Assembly (NCBI RefSeq): GCF_000196135.1
Contig: NC_005090.1
Coordinates: 248,001 to 312,000 of the forward strand
Reading direction: 5' to 3'
Source of the DNA: Wolinella succinogenes DSM 1740
Lineage (GTDB): Bacteria > Campylobacterota > Campylobacteria > Campylobacterales > Helicobacteraceae
Length of the DNA: 64,000 nucleotides
A program made the translations under genes and the position numbers. Positions 1 to 8,428 of this stretch are shown here, piece by piece (position 1 is the stretch's first letter; each line of letters opens with the position of its first letter). The notes below the pieces were generated by a model. That model had not been told where the DNA came from. It saw nothing but the letters and a program-made list of their open reading frames with translations, and made no database searches.

Positions 1-213
1 GAGCAGCGACTCTTGGAGCTGTTGCCTAGTGAGATTGAGGCGCTAGAGGGGAAGATCAAAGAGATGGAAGAGAGGCTTTATCATCCAAATCAGTATGGAA
101 TTACCGATCTGGCTGAGGTGGCGATGGAGTATGAGCGACTCAAGAGGGAGAGCGAAGAGAAGCTAGAGCTCTATGTGGAGCTCGAAGAAAAGAGAGAGGA
201 GCTGGAGGGGTGA
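1..213 (+). CDS. ABC-F family ATPase, C-terminal end (partial)
   Basis: The reading frame is open from the first base and ends at a TGA at 213, so only about 70 C-terminal residues are visible. They are highly charged and heptad-like (EALEGKIKEMEERLYHP, YERLKRESEEKLELYVELEE). This is the look of the C-terminal coiled coil of Uup-type ABC-F proteins, soluble ATPases that act on ribosomes or branched DNA. No nucleotide-binding domain lies in the window, so the family call rests on the tail alone. The stop overlaps the GTG start of the next gene, suggesting co-transcription with the glycan cluster. Confidence 0.6.
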   Translation, partial: EQRLLELLPSEIEALEGKIKEMEERLYHPNQYGITDLAEVAMEYERLKRESEEKLELYVELEEKREELEG

Positions 214-1493
214 GAGTTGCAGAAAGAATGGAGGCGATTCCAGCCTTTCTCTTTTTAGTAGGAGTTTTTGCGCTTGGGGTGGCTCATGTGAATGCGGTCG
301 TCAATATAGCTCTATATGGCTCGATCGCAGGGTGGCTGCTATTTTATTCTAAGAGAATCACCCAAGAGGGCTGGCGTTTTCTCTATCCTGTGGGGATTTT
401 TTTGTCGATCTATTTGGCTTTAGCGCTTTTTTCGCTTCTCTTTAGCATCGATGTAGCCAAGAGTTTTAGAGAGATTAGGAGTGAACTCCTCCAAAATTTT
501 TTCCTCTTAGTGGCGAGCTTTTGGATGGTCGTAGGGCTTAAAGAATCCTCTCTTCGCTATTGGCTACTGGCTTTAGCGGGGATTTTGGTCTTGCATATGG
601 CCATTCACCTTGGAATATGGGTGGAGCATGGAGGTTTTCCTTATCGAGCGGGTGGGCTGTTAGACAGCGGAGGGGGCGAAAAATTTGGAGTGTGGGTGCT
701 TTTCTTTTTGGGACTCTCTCTTGCACTAGGGGTTTTGGGTGATTCTAAGATTCTTAAAATCTTAGGGGGAGGGTTGGTCTTGGTTGCTTTAGTGGCGATT
801 GTGGCCAATAATACCCGAGCCACGCTTTTAGGGGCAATCATTATGGGAGCGAGTCTGCTGTGGCTCTTTAAGGAGAGAAGCAAGCGTTATCTCGCCCTAG
901 GAGCGGGGGTGGTTTTGGTTTTGGTCTCGCTCTCTCTCCTCTATCACCATGGAGAAAGACTGGGGCATCGATACAATCTTGCAGCCCAAAGCGAGGAGAT
1001 TCACCATCTCTTTGAACTTTCACCCGCACAGATGAAAGATCTAGAAAAAGAGGGGATTGATCATGCCATTGCTTCGCGATTGGCCATGTGGAAGTCCATC
1101 GTCTTGGCCCTTGGAGATGACCCCTTGACCCCTAGAGGGTATGGGAGAGATCTCTATAAAAGAACCATCGCCAAGGAGTGGAGTCACACTACGCAGAATA
1201 TTCCCTATATAACCTACCTTTTTCCCCATAATGCCTTTTTGAGCATGGCCTATCAGCTTGGAATCTTGGGGCTTTTTTGGATGGTGGCTTGGTTTGGATT
1301 CTTGTGGAGGCGCTCGCTTCTTCTGGCACACTCTAACTCGAGCTATCGCTGGGTGGGGGGATTTTTCTTTTTGGGGAGCGTGGGGTTGGCGGTCTCTATC
1401 TTTTTTGGAGATTTTTTTGCCGATAGCGAGGCGAGGCTTTTTTATATTTTAAGCGGCGTGATGTTGGCATTGGATTTTAGGAGTCGGCAATGA
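210..1493 (+). CDS. O-antigen ligase / polymerase-type membrane protein
   Basis: 427 residues with about ten hydrophobic segments and one long extracytoplasmic loop (roughly residues 250-330, containing HRYNLAAQSEE and RLAMWKSIVLAL). This is the topology of the WaaL/Wzy family that joins undecaprenyl-linked glycan to lipid A-core or polymerises it at the periplasmic face. The motif NNTRATLLG after a membrane segment and an R..W in the big loop fit O-antigen ligases. The GTG start overlaps the upstream stop and the end overlaps the next gene by ATGA. Ligase versus polymerase cannot be told from sequence alone. Confidence 0.75.
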   Translation: MRVAERMEAIPAFLFLVGVFALGVAHVNAVVNIALYGSIAGWLLFYSKRITQEGWRFLYPVGIFLSIYLALALFSLLFSIDVAKSFREIRSELLQNFFLLVASFWMVVGLKESSLRYWLLALAGILVLHMAIHLGIWVEHGGFPYRAGGLLDSGGGEKFGVWVLFFLGLSLALGVLGDSKILKILGGGLVLVALVAIVANNTRATLLGAIIMGASLLWLFKERSKRYLALGAGVVLVLVSLSLLYHHGERLGHRYNLAAQSEEIHHLFELSPAQMKDLEKEGIDHAIASRLAMWKSIVLALGDDPLTPRGYGRDLYKRTIAKEWSHTTQNIPYITYLFPHNAFLSMAYQLGILGLFWMVAWFGFLWRRSLLLAHSNSSYRWVGGFFFLGSVGLAVSIFFGDFFADSEARLFYILSGVMLALDFRSRQ

Positions 1494-3547
1494 TCAAGAT
1501 TTTAGAGACCGAATCCTCGCTCGGCTGGGGCGGTCAAGAGAATCGAACCGCAAGACTCATCAATCACCTTGATCCGACTCGATTTAGGGTCTATGTGGCC
1601 ACCCCCAAGGATTCAGAGCTCTATAAAAGACGCCAAGAGATAAGAGCGGAGTTTTTCCCCGTGGAGATGAGAAAGAGCTATAGCCTCAAGGCGATTTGGC
1701 AACTCTACAAGATTATCAAAAAAGAGAGGATTGATATTGTCTCAACCCACTCTGGTAAGGATGCTTGGCTAGGAGTCATCGCGGCTAGGCTTGCTGGGGT
1801 GAAGGCGATTCGCACAAGACATCTCCAAACCCCCATCTCCTCTCCGCTCTCCTATAATCTCCATGATAAAGTGGTCTGCGTGAGCGACTTTGTCAAAGAA
1901 GATTTGGCAAAGAGGGGAGTCCAAAAAGGGCGACTTTGCACGATTCATACGGGTGTGGATGTGAGCAAGTACGCTCCCCATAGAGAGGGCATTTTAAGGA
2001 GAGAGCTTGGGCTTAGGGAAGAGGAGATTCTTGTGGGGATTGTCGCTGTTTTGCGAGGGGCAAAAGGGCACAAACTGCTTTTGGAGGCCTTTGCCAAACT
2101 CTCCTCTTCTACGGCTAGGCTGGTTATCATCGGAGATGGCCCCCAGCGTGAAAATATTGCGCTTATAGTAGAGCAACTCAATCTTCAAGAGAGAGTCGTG
2201 ATGCTCGGGCATCGAGAAGATGTGGCGAAAATCATGCCCGATTTGGATATTTTTGTCCTATCCTCCTCCATGGAGGCGCTAGGCACGGCTATCTTGGAGG
2301 CAAGCGCGTGTGGCGTGGCGGTGCTTGGAAGCAATGTAGGGGGGATTCCTGAGTGTGTTCGCGAAAATGGACAACTCTTTGAGGCGGGCGATTCGGACTC
2401 TTTGGTTAAGAATCTTCAAGCGCTTATCAATGATACTTCCAAGCGAAAAGAGAGGGGAGCCAAAGGGCGAGTGCTCGTGGAAGAGGAGTTTAGCGTGGAG
2501 GCGATGGTGAGAAAGACGGAGGGGCTGTATAGAGAGATTATCACTCCTCAAAAGATTCTTATCGTCTCCAATACCGCGTTGGGCGATACTATCCTCTCCA
2601 CTCCGCTTTTTAGAGAGACACGCCTTGCACTCCCAAAGGCTCACATTACAGCTCTTTTAAATCCCGTCAATGCCATGCTTTTTGAGACCAATCCCTACCT
2701 TGACAAGATTGAGCTCTATGGGGGCAGATGGAGGGGTTTTTTGGGGGCGTGGTGGAAGCTTTGGAGGAGAGGGTTTGATGTGGCATTGCTTGGACATTCT
2801 AACGATCCTCAGATCACGCCTCTTTGCCTTCTTTTAGGAATCTCCAAAATCATCAAGATTCCTAATCATAAAAATCCCTGGCAACGCTTTCACCATAACC
2901 CTCCCGCTTCACCTATAGAAGATCAATATGCTGTTTTGACTCGACTTTTAACCCTTAAATATATTGGCATAGAGAGCTCCAATACAAGGCTAGAGCTTTT
3001 TTTAAAAGAGGAGTGGACGACAGAGGCAAAAGAGATCCTGAGACCTTTTGGTCAAAAAAAGCTTATTGGCATTCAAATGGGTGCTTCCAACCGAAGTCGA
3101 CAGTGGTTTGTGGAGCGATGGATTGAGCTTGCTAAAAGAATCATCGAGCGAGATGAAGAGGTGGTGATTGTTTTTGTGGGGAGCAAAAATGAGCTAGAAG
3201 AGATCTCTTTGGTGGCTCAAGCCTTGCCCCAAGATAGAGTGTTTATATCCGCGGGAAGATTGAGCCTTGGGGCAGCTGCAGCCCTTATTGGAGAGCTTGG
3301 GCTACTCTTCACGCCCGATACAGGACCCCTTCACATAGCGGTGGCTTTGAGGGTAAAGACAATTTCACTTTTTGCGGTGGCGAACCCAAAAAATTCACTT
3401 CCCGATTATGATCAAAGCTTGCATCGATATATCAAGGTGGATCGATGTTGTGAGCCTTGTGTGGGCAAGCGATGTGCCTATCAAAAATGCATGGAGGCCA
3501 TCGGCGTGGATGAGGTCTATGAAGAATATAAAAAATTGCAGGAATAA
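1490..3547 (+). CDS. Bifunctional glycosyltransferase: GT4 fused to GT9 (heptosyltransferase-like)
   Basis: 685 residues holding two complete glycosyltransferases in one frame. Residues 1 to about 350 are a GT4 retaining enzyme: GWGGQENR near the start, GIVAVLRGAKGH at the donor lobe, and the EALGTAILEASACG nucleotide-sugar motif. From about residue 354 (QKILIVSNTALGDTILSTP) to the end is a GT9 heptosyltransferase fold, with IGIQMGASNRSRQW and FTPDTGPLHIA. The tail has clustered cysteines (DRCCEPCVGKRC). It overlaps the ligase gene by 4 bp. The role is inferred as adding two successive sugars to a core or surface glycan at the inner membrane. Single-domain versions are usual; the fusion is uncommon. 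Confidence 0.85.
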   Translation: MIKILETESSLGWGGQENRTARLINHLDPTRFRVYVATPKDSELYKRRQEIRAEFFPVEMRKSYSLKAIWQLYKIIKKERIDIVSTHSGKDAWLGVIAARLAGVKAIRTRHLQTPISSPLSYNLHDKVVCVSDFVKEDLAKRGVQKGRLCTIHTGVDVSKYAPHREGILRRELGLREEEILVGIVAVLRGAKGHKLLLEAFAKLSSSTARLVIIGDGPQRENIALIVEQLNLQERVVMLGHREDVAKIMPDLDIFVLSSSMEALGTAILEASACGVAVLGSNVGGIPECVRENGQLFEAGDSDSLVKNLQALINDTSKRKERGAKGRVLVEEEFSVEAMVRKTEGLYREIITPQKILIVSNTALGDTILSTPLFRETRLALPKAHITALLNPVNAMLFETNPYLDKIELYGGRWRGFLGAWWKLWRRGFDVALLGHSNDPQITPLCLLLGISKIIKIPNHKNPWQRFHHNPPASPIEDQYAVLTRLLTLKYIGIESSNTRLELFLKEEWTTEAKEILRPFGQKKLIGIQMGASNRSRQWFVERWIELAKRIIERDEEVVIVFVGSKNELEEISLVAQALPQDRVFISAGRLSLGAAAALIGELGLLFTPDTGPLHIAVALRVKTISLFAVANPKNSLPDYDQSLHRYIKVDRCCEPCVGKRCAYQKCMEAIGVDEVYEEYKKLQE

Positions 3548-3552
3548 AAGAG

Positions 3553-4293
3553 TTGAAAACATTAGCCAAATGGAAAAAATCTCTTCGTAAAATCTATCAA
3601 AGAGTTCAATGCAGGCTTTTTAGAGGAGAAAAGATTTTAGTTTTAAGCGATTCTCATGGGGGTGTTTTTGAGTATATTCATGATCATTTTTTATTAACAC
3701 CCCATCTGATTAACTGTGAGATTGTTGGAGGGGCCACGGCGTATGGGCTCTCCAAGGAAAATTCAACCACAAAATCTTTCTCAAAATTCACTAGTGCACT
3801 CAAGCGCTTTTCTGACTACAACACTATTATTGTACTGCTTGGAGAGGTTGATTGTAGTTTTGTACTGTGGAACAAAGCAATCCAAAAAGGTGGAGGCGTC
3901 GAAGAACAGATCGTTGATGCATTGCGAGGTTATCGAAAGCTTTTAGAGTACCTCCAAAGAGAAAAAGGCAAGAGAGTTTTTATAGCTGGGGCTCCTTTGC
4001 CTACTATCAAAGATCATCAGCGAGAGCTTCAAGAGCTAGAGCTGAGACGTCAAGTAAAAGCCACTCAGCGAGAGAGGACGGAATTGGTTTTGAAACTCAA
4101 CAAAAGATTAGAGACGCTTGCGCTGGAGTTTTCCTTTGGTTATTTTGATATTACTCAAGAGACTTATGATTTCTCCAGTGGCACTATTAAGGAAGAATTT
4201 TTGATCAAGGATCGCATTGATCACCACCAATCTCAGGAAGCCACAGCTCCTTTTTGGAGAGAGAAAATTCTACTTAATTGTATAGAAAAGTAA
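3553..4293 (+). CDS. SGNH-hydrolase-like protein of the glycan cluster
   Basis: 246 residues beginning at a TTG just after the previous stop, with a basic N-terminus. The motif LVLSDSHGG sits where an SGNH/GDSL hydrolase has its serine block, LLGEVD is a possible GxND-like block, and KDRIDHHQ near the C-terminus resembles the DxxH catalytic pair. There is no signal peptide or membrane segment, so a cytosolic role such as glycan deacetylation or another surface-sugar modification is possible. The gene is visibly richer in A and T than its left neighbours. Function is not established; it could also be a non-enzymatic SGNH-fold protein. Confidence 0.6.
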   Translation: MKTLAKWKKSLRKIYQRVQCRLFRGEKILVLSDSHGGVFEYIHDHFLLTPHLINCEIVGGATAYGLSKENSTTKSFSKFTSALKRFSDYNTIIVLLGEVDCSFVLWNKAIQKGGGVEEQIVDALRGYRKLLEYLQREKGKRVFIAGAPLPTIKDHQRELQELELRRQVKATQRERTELVLKLNKRLETLALEFSFGYFDITQETYDFSSGTIKEEFLIKDRIDHHQSQEATAPFWREKILLNCIEK

Positions 4294-4312
4294 TATTGAG
4301 GATTTTAAAAAA

Positions 4313-5383
4313 ATGAAAAAAATTCTTGTAGTCTCTCATGGAGCGGCTTTAGGCGGAAGTCCTATTTCAGGGTTGAATATCGGACGACATATTGACAAGA
4401 ATCAATTTGAAGTGATTTATGCTTTTGGAGAAGAGAGGGAGATTTTTGACATAGCCAAAAAAGAGGGCTTCAAGGTCTTTTTTGTGCCCAAGCGTTCCTA
4501 TTTAACCATTTGGGATTATGCAAAAATAATCTGTCGCGAAAAGATTGATATTGTTCATCTAAACACCCTTACCTCCTATTATAAGTATCCTGCGATGGCT
4601 GCTTGGCTATGCCGCAAGAAGATCGTCTGGTTTGTGCGCGAAAATCCAGAGGAGAAGAGGTGTGTTAGGCTTGGGAAGTATATCAATGCCTTGGCTGATC
4701 GTATCGTAACCGTCTCTCTTGACACCGCCAAGAAGATGTTCTATGCCAATCACGCTAAGCTCTGCACCATCTACAATGGAATCGATCTGAAGTTTAAAAA
4801 GATTGAGGGAAGGGAGAGGCTCTGTGAAGAGCTTGGTTTGAGCGCTCGAGAGAAATATATTTTGTGCGTAGCTTCTTTGGAGGAGAGGAAGGGGGTAAAG
4901 GATTTAGTAAGAGCTTTTCTCTCCTCTTTGCCTAAGCTCCAAGGGTATAAATTGCTCATCGTTGGAGAAGATAGAACCAAAGAGCAGAGATATTTTTTGG
5001 AGCTCAAAGAGCTGGCCAAGGATTCTTCTGAGGTGATCTTTTATGGTAAAAGTCAAAAAATTCAGCAACTGCTTTCGCTCTCTGAGCTTTTTGTGTTGCC
5101 TAGCTATTGGGAGGGGATGGCAAGAGTGATCTTGGAGGCAATGGCCTGTGGACTACCCGTTGTTGCTTCTGATGCCGGAGGGAACAGAGAGCAAGTGATG
5201 GATGGAGTGAATGGTTTTTTATTCCCCCCAAGAGATATTCAAGCTCTCTCAGCCGCATTGGAAAAAGCGATTCTAGGAGGGCGCACTCAGCTGCTTGGGA
5301 AAAACTCTAGAGAGCTCTTAGAAAAAAATTTCGATATCAAAGAGACGACAAAGAAGATTGAAAATCTTTATAAAGCTTTGTAA
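4313..5383 (+). CDS. Glycosyltransferase family 4
   Basis: 356 residues with the two-lobed GT-B architecture of family GT4. The N-terminus VVSHGAALGGSPISG is a glycine-rich acceptor-lobe start. CVASLEERKGVKDLV and LLIVGEDR mark the donor lobe, and YWEGMARVILEAMACG is the E-x7-E nucleotide-sugar motif. It follows the SGNH-like gene by 19 bp and probably shares its transcript. Its last 47 bp overlap the 3' end of the convergent GT9 gene. Donor and acceptor sugars cannot be read from sequence. Confidence 0.85.
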   Translation: MKKILVVSHGAALGGSPISGLNIGRHIDKNQFEVIYAFGEEREIFDIAKKEGFKVFFVPKRSYLTIWDYAKIICREKIDIVHLNTLTSYYKYPAMAAWLCRKKIVWFVRENPEEKRCVRLGKYINALADRIVTVSLDTAKKMFYANHAKLCTIYNGIDLKFKKIEGRERLCEELGLSAREKYILCVASLEERKGVKDLVRAFLSSLPKLQGYKLLIVGEDRTKEQRYFLELKELAKDSSEVIFYGKSQKIQQLLSLSELFVLPSYWEGMARVILEAMACGLPVVASDAGGNREQVMDGVNGFLFPPRDIQALSAALEKAILGGRTQLLGKNSRELLEKNFDIKETTKKIENLYKAL

Positions 5384-6428
5384 CAAAATCATGAATATTT
5401 TGCTCTTGTGAGATATTGATTTTGAACAATTGAGTCTCTTTGAGGGTGTAGGGGGCTTTAAAAATAAAACTCAGGGGAACAAAAGGGGAATTGGAATCAA
5501 GGATTAGTGTTCTTTCTCCTGTGGGGCGTTGTTCTGGCATGTAGCACGGTCCTGCCAAAAGAATGATTGCCACATCATAGCAATCAGCAATATAGGCATT
5601 TCCGCTATCACTTGAGACATGGAGTTGCATCTCTTTAAGATAAGAGGGAACCTCTTCAAGCTTCAGTTTTCCCAGCATAGAGATCACGGGGGGATTCGGA
5701 GAAAAAAAGCGGGTGATCTCACTCCAGATCTCTTCGTCTTTGGCCGTTCCCATTAGATGCAATTCGGAAGGAAACTTTTCAAATATTTTAAGCATCTTGA
5801 TCCATGTTTGAGTGTCAATATTTTTGATTCGATTTCCAGCCCCAAGCGATAGAGCGATCTTGAAAGCCTTTGGATTGGTCAAAGGGGACGGCTTGGGCTG
5901 ATAGCATGGCTCAAAGGGTGATTTTTGATAACTCTTTGGGCGAGGCAGAGAGGTGAGCGACCAATAGGAATCGAGAGTCAGGTCATCTTTGGAGTGTTTG
6001 ACGATTTTAAAGCCCCTCATCAAGCTTTTTTCGTAGCGCTTGGTCGCATAGGTGAGCAGGGTTGCCTTGTGCTTTGGCATGGCGCATTGAACCAAAAAGA
6101 GCGAAAGGGCATTAGGAGAGAGAAGGTAGATGTTCTCGTAGTGGCGAAGAAAGAGTGTCGTTGCAAGTTTCAGCTTTTCAAGGAGGCTCCCCCGATAATC
6201 TTCAAAGACGAAGATGGCTTGGATTCTGGAATCATGCTTGGCAAAGGCTTGGTTGACCGAGGAGATGAGCACATCTTGCGCTGGGTGGGCATTAAAGAGA
6301 ATCGAAGCATTGACATAGTCGCCGATTTTGGCATTTTGGATCACGAGGGTTTTGGATGCAGGGGGGCGAAAGTGGCTCGCAGTCCAAAAGAGAGGGTAGA
6401 GGAGCCAAAGAAGAAGATTATAAAACAT
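5337..6428 (-). CDS. Divergent GT9 glycosyltransferase (heptosyltransferase-like)
   Basis: 363 residues from the ATG at 6428 (MFYNLLLWLLYP), chosen because it overlaps the upstream gene's stop by 11 bp; a longer frame exists but lies inside that gene. An N-terminal hydrophobic stretch precedes the GT9-like start VIQNAKIGDYVNAS. LSLGAGNRIKNID and SSDSGNAYIADCY correspond to the donor-site blocks of heptosyltransferases. It is weakly conserved compared with its neighbour at 6418-7347, so the specificity may differ from heptose. It is the last gene of the reverse operon GT4-GT9-GT9 and ends inside the 3' end of the convergent GT4 gene. Confidence 0.75.
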   Translation of the reverse strand: MFYNLLLWLLYPLFWTASHFRPPASKTLVIQNAKIGDYVNASILFNAHPAQDVLISSVNQAFAKHDSRIQAIFVFEDYRGSLLEKLKLATTLFLRHYENIYLLSPNALSLFLVQCAMPKHKATLLTYATKRYEKSLMRGFKIVKHSKDDLTLDSYWSLTSLPRPKSYQKSPFEPCYQPKPSPLTNPKAFKIALSLGAGNRIKNIDTQTWIKMLKIFEKFPSELHLMGTAKDEEIWSEITRFFSPNPPVISMLGKLKLEEVPSYLKEMQLHVSSDSGNAYIADCYDVAIILLAGPCYMPEQRPTGERTLILDSNSPFVPLSFIFKAPYTLKETQLFKINISQEQNIHDFVTKLYKDFQSSLSSL

Positions 6429-7347
6429 AATGGGCTCGAATGATTTCAGAGATCTCTTGAGGAGAGTTCTTTGTGATAGCCCAAGTTTCCTCCCCCCACG
6501 GCGCCCAGCGGCGTGGATCGGTCTTGCCCATGATGGCAAGAGTCGGGATGCCAAGCGCAGGCCCCATATGGAGAGCTCCGCCATCTAGGGTGATGAAGAG
6601 TGAGCCTACAGAGATAAGGGCGGCGAGCTCGGTGATGCTTTGCGTCTGGAGGAATTCTGCGTTGGGGGCGCTTGCAAGATCAAGCGCCCCCGCCTTATCC
6701 TCCAAAGAGGCCGTGATGATACACTCCTTGGGGGCGAGCAGGGCGATGAGCTCTCTAAAAGATTCCAAGGGGTAGCGATTGGCCTCTAGACGGCTGGATA
6801 TGTGCAGGATAATCTTATTTTGATGCTCTAAAAAACGCCTCTTTTGCGCCTCTTCTATCATCCATAGAGTCCTTTCGTCCCCATAGACGACCCCCAAAGG
6901 TCGGAGGCATTCAAAGCAGACCATCACTTCATGGAGCGATTCTTGGATGGAGAGGGGATGGGTGAGGCTGTCTTTTCTTTGGGGGTGAGATACGCCGATT
7001 CGCATGGGCGCTCCAGCGGCTTTGGAGAAGAGCTCAGCATGCTTAGAGTGGGCGATTCGAAGGATGACACTACAGTCGTATCGCTCCTTTTTCAGGCGAT
7101 AAAGAATCCAGCCTTTGTGAAAAAAAGCCTTGATTTTGGCGACGATTCCTTTGACATGCTTGGTCTTAGTGTAGCTCCAGATGCGATGGATGAAGGGATT
7201 GCCTTGGATGGCGCAGAGATTGTAGCTGTTGACAAGGATATCGATTTTTGCTTCAGGATAACGCTTTTTTAGCGCCTCAATCGCGGGTGTGGAGCAGATG
7301 AGATCGCCAATATTATCATTACGGATGAGGAGAATTTTTTTAATCAT
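6418..7347 (-). CDS. GT9 family glycosyltransferase (ADP-heptose:LPS heptosyltransferase-like)
   Basis: 309 residues from the ATG at 7347 (MIKKILLIRNDNIGD); upstream in-frame codons are ignored because this start matches the family and overlaps the preceding gene by 8 bp. The motifs RNDNIGDLICSTPAI, ILHISSRLEANRYP and LDGGALHMGPALGIP are those of GT9 enzymes such as WaaF/WaaC/WaaQ, which add heptose to the inner LPS core on the cytoplasmic face. It sits between a GT4 gene and another GT9 gene in a tightly overlapped reverse-strand operon. Confidence 0.85.
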   Translation of the reverse strand: MIKKILLIRNDNIGDLICSTPAIEALKKRYPEAKIDILVNSYNLCAIQGNPFIHRIWSYTKTKHVKGIVAKIKAFFHKGWILYRLKKERYDCSVILRIAHSKHAELFSKAAGAPMRIGVSHPQRKDSLTHPLSIQESLHEVMVCFECLRPLGVVYGDERTLWMIEEAQKRRFLEHQNKIILHISSRLEANRYPLESFRELIALLAPKECIITASLEDKAGALDLASAPNAEFLQTQSITELAALISVGSLFITLDGGALHMGPALGIPTLAIMGKTDPRRWAPWGEETWAITKNSPQEISEIIRAHYVL

Positions 7348-8371
7348 GGATAAGCCTCGTGATAATCTCCATGCTTTTTTGCACATTCGCCTCCATTCCA
7401 AATCCTTGGGCAATCTTTTTGGATTCGCCTTTTTTTTGCTCTAAAAGGGAGGGATTGTAGAGGAGCTCTTGGAGGTGTTTTTGGATGCCTAGATCGCCTG
7501 GATCTTTCATGATCTGCTCTTGAGGGAGAATCTCGCTCGCTCCATTTTGGGCGGTGGTGAAGACAACACACCCTTGGCTTAATGCCTCCAGCACGACATT
7601 AGAGAAAGGCTCGTAATGGGTGGGGAAGAGAAAGATATCGCTTGCGGCGTAGAATTGCTCCACATCCCCTCTGGCTCCTGTGAAAATCACTCTCTCTTTA
7701 AGCCCTAGAGATTCCGCTAAGGCCTCGTAGCGGCTCATCCTCTTCTCCTTGCCCACGACAAAAGCGATAAAATTTCCCTCAAGAGTGGAGAGAAGCTTCA
7801 AAAATGAGGCCACCCCCTTGCGCTCAAATCCACTTCCCACAAAGAGCAATATCTTTGATTCCTCGTTGATTCCAAACTCCCTAGAGAGCTCTTTTTTGGC
7901 TTTTAGAGGATCGGATTCTTTGAGGGGAACTCCGTTATAGACCACCTCGATCTTTTCGCTGGGAATTTGATAGTGTTCCATGATTTCGCGTTTGATCATT
8001 TGAGAATTGGCGATGATGCAGCGTGATTTTTCAAAGCAGCGCCTCTCCAAAAAGAGATAGACCCAATGAAGAGGATTGAAGCTTTGAATTTTAAGGCGCT
8101 CCATATAGGCTTTATGCACTCCATCTCCCGCACGATAGAGGTCGGGGCAGGTGATGCGCTCCAGAGAGAAGTAGAATCGATTCTTTTTAGTGAGGCAGAC
8201 TTGGAGGTTAAAAAGTAGGGCGCGAATCCATGAGGCAAGGAACAAGGGCGCTTTGGAGTGGATCACTTCGTGTTCGATTCCTTGGCGCTCCAGCTCGCTA
8301 GAGAGTCGCGAAAGATAGGCCTCTGCTCCGCCAAAGGGCTTGGAGTGCTGGCGCAGGAGGTAGATTTTCAT
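7340..8371 (-). CDS. Glycosyltransferase family 4 (WaaG-like)
   Basis: 343 residues. The start MKIYLLRQHSKPFGGAE is the GGAE-type acceptor-lobe motif seen in WaaG-like LPS core glucosyltransferases. CIIANSQMIKREI, LFVGSGFERKG and HYEPFSNVVLEALSQG (E-x7-E motif) follow in the usual order. It is the first gene of the reverse operon that runs into two GT9 genes, and it is divergent from msbA with only 57 bp between the two start codons. A role in lipid A-core assembly is inferred from family and context. Confidence 0.85.
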   Translation of the reverse strand: MKIYLLRQHSKPFGGAEAYLSRLSSELERQGIEHEVIHSKAPLFLASWIRALLFNLQVCLTKKNRFYFSLERITCPDLYRAGDGVHKAYMERLKIQSFNPLHWVYLFLERRCFEKSRCIIANSQMIKREIMEHYQIPSEKIEVVYNGVPLKESDPLKAKKELSREFGINEESKILLFVGSGFERKGVASFLKLLSTLEGNFIAFVVGKEKRMSRYEALAESLGLKERVIFTGARGDVEQFYAASDIFLFPTHYEPFSNVVLEALSQGCVVFTTAQNGASEILPQEQIMKDPGDLGIQKHLQELLYNPSLLEQKKGESKKIAQGFGMEANVQKSMEIITRLIHD

Positions 8372-8416
8372 TCAAGACACCCCTCTAGAGTTTGGGCAGG
8401 ATTTTACCTGATTGGA

Positions 8417-8422
8417 TATAAT
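8417..8422 (+). promoter_or_regulatory. -10 element of msbA, very close to the start codon
   Basis: A perfect TATAAT lies only 6 bp upstream of the ATG at 8429. With normal spacing transcription would begin at or next to the ATG, which would make the mRNA leaderless. No Shine-Dalgarno sequence precedes this ATG. Confidence 0.5.
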
Positions 8423-8428
8423 TTCGTC

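Noticed and set aside
5925-6443. 172-codon forward frame inside the GT9 gene
   Set aside because: Antisense to a clear glycosyltransferase, no domain and no ribosome site.
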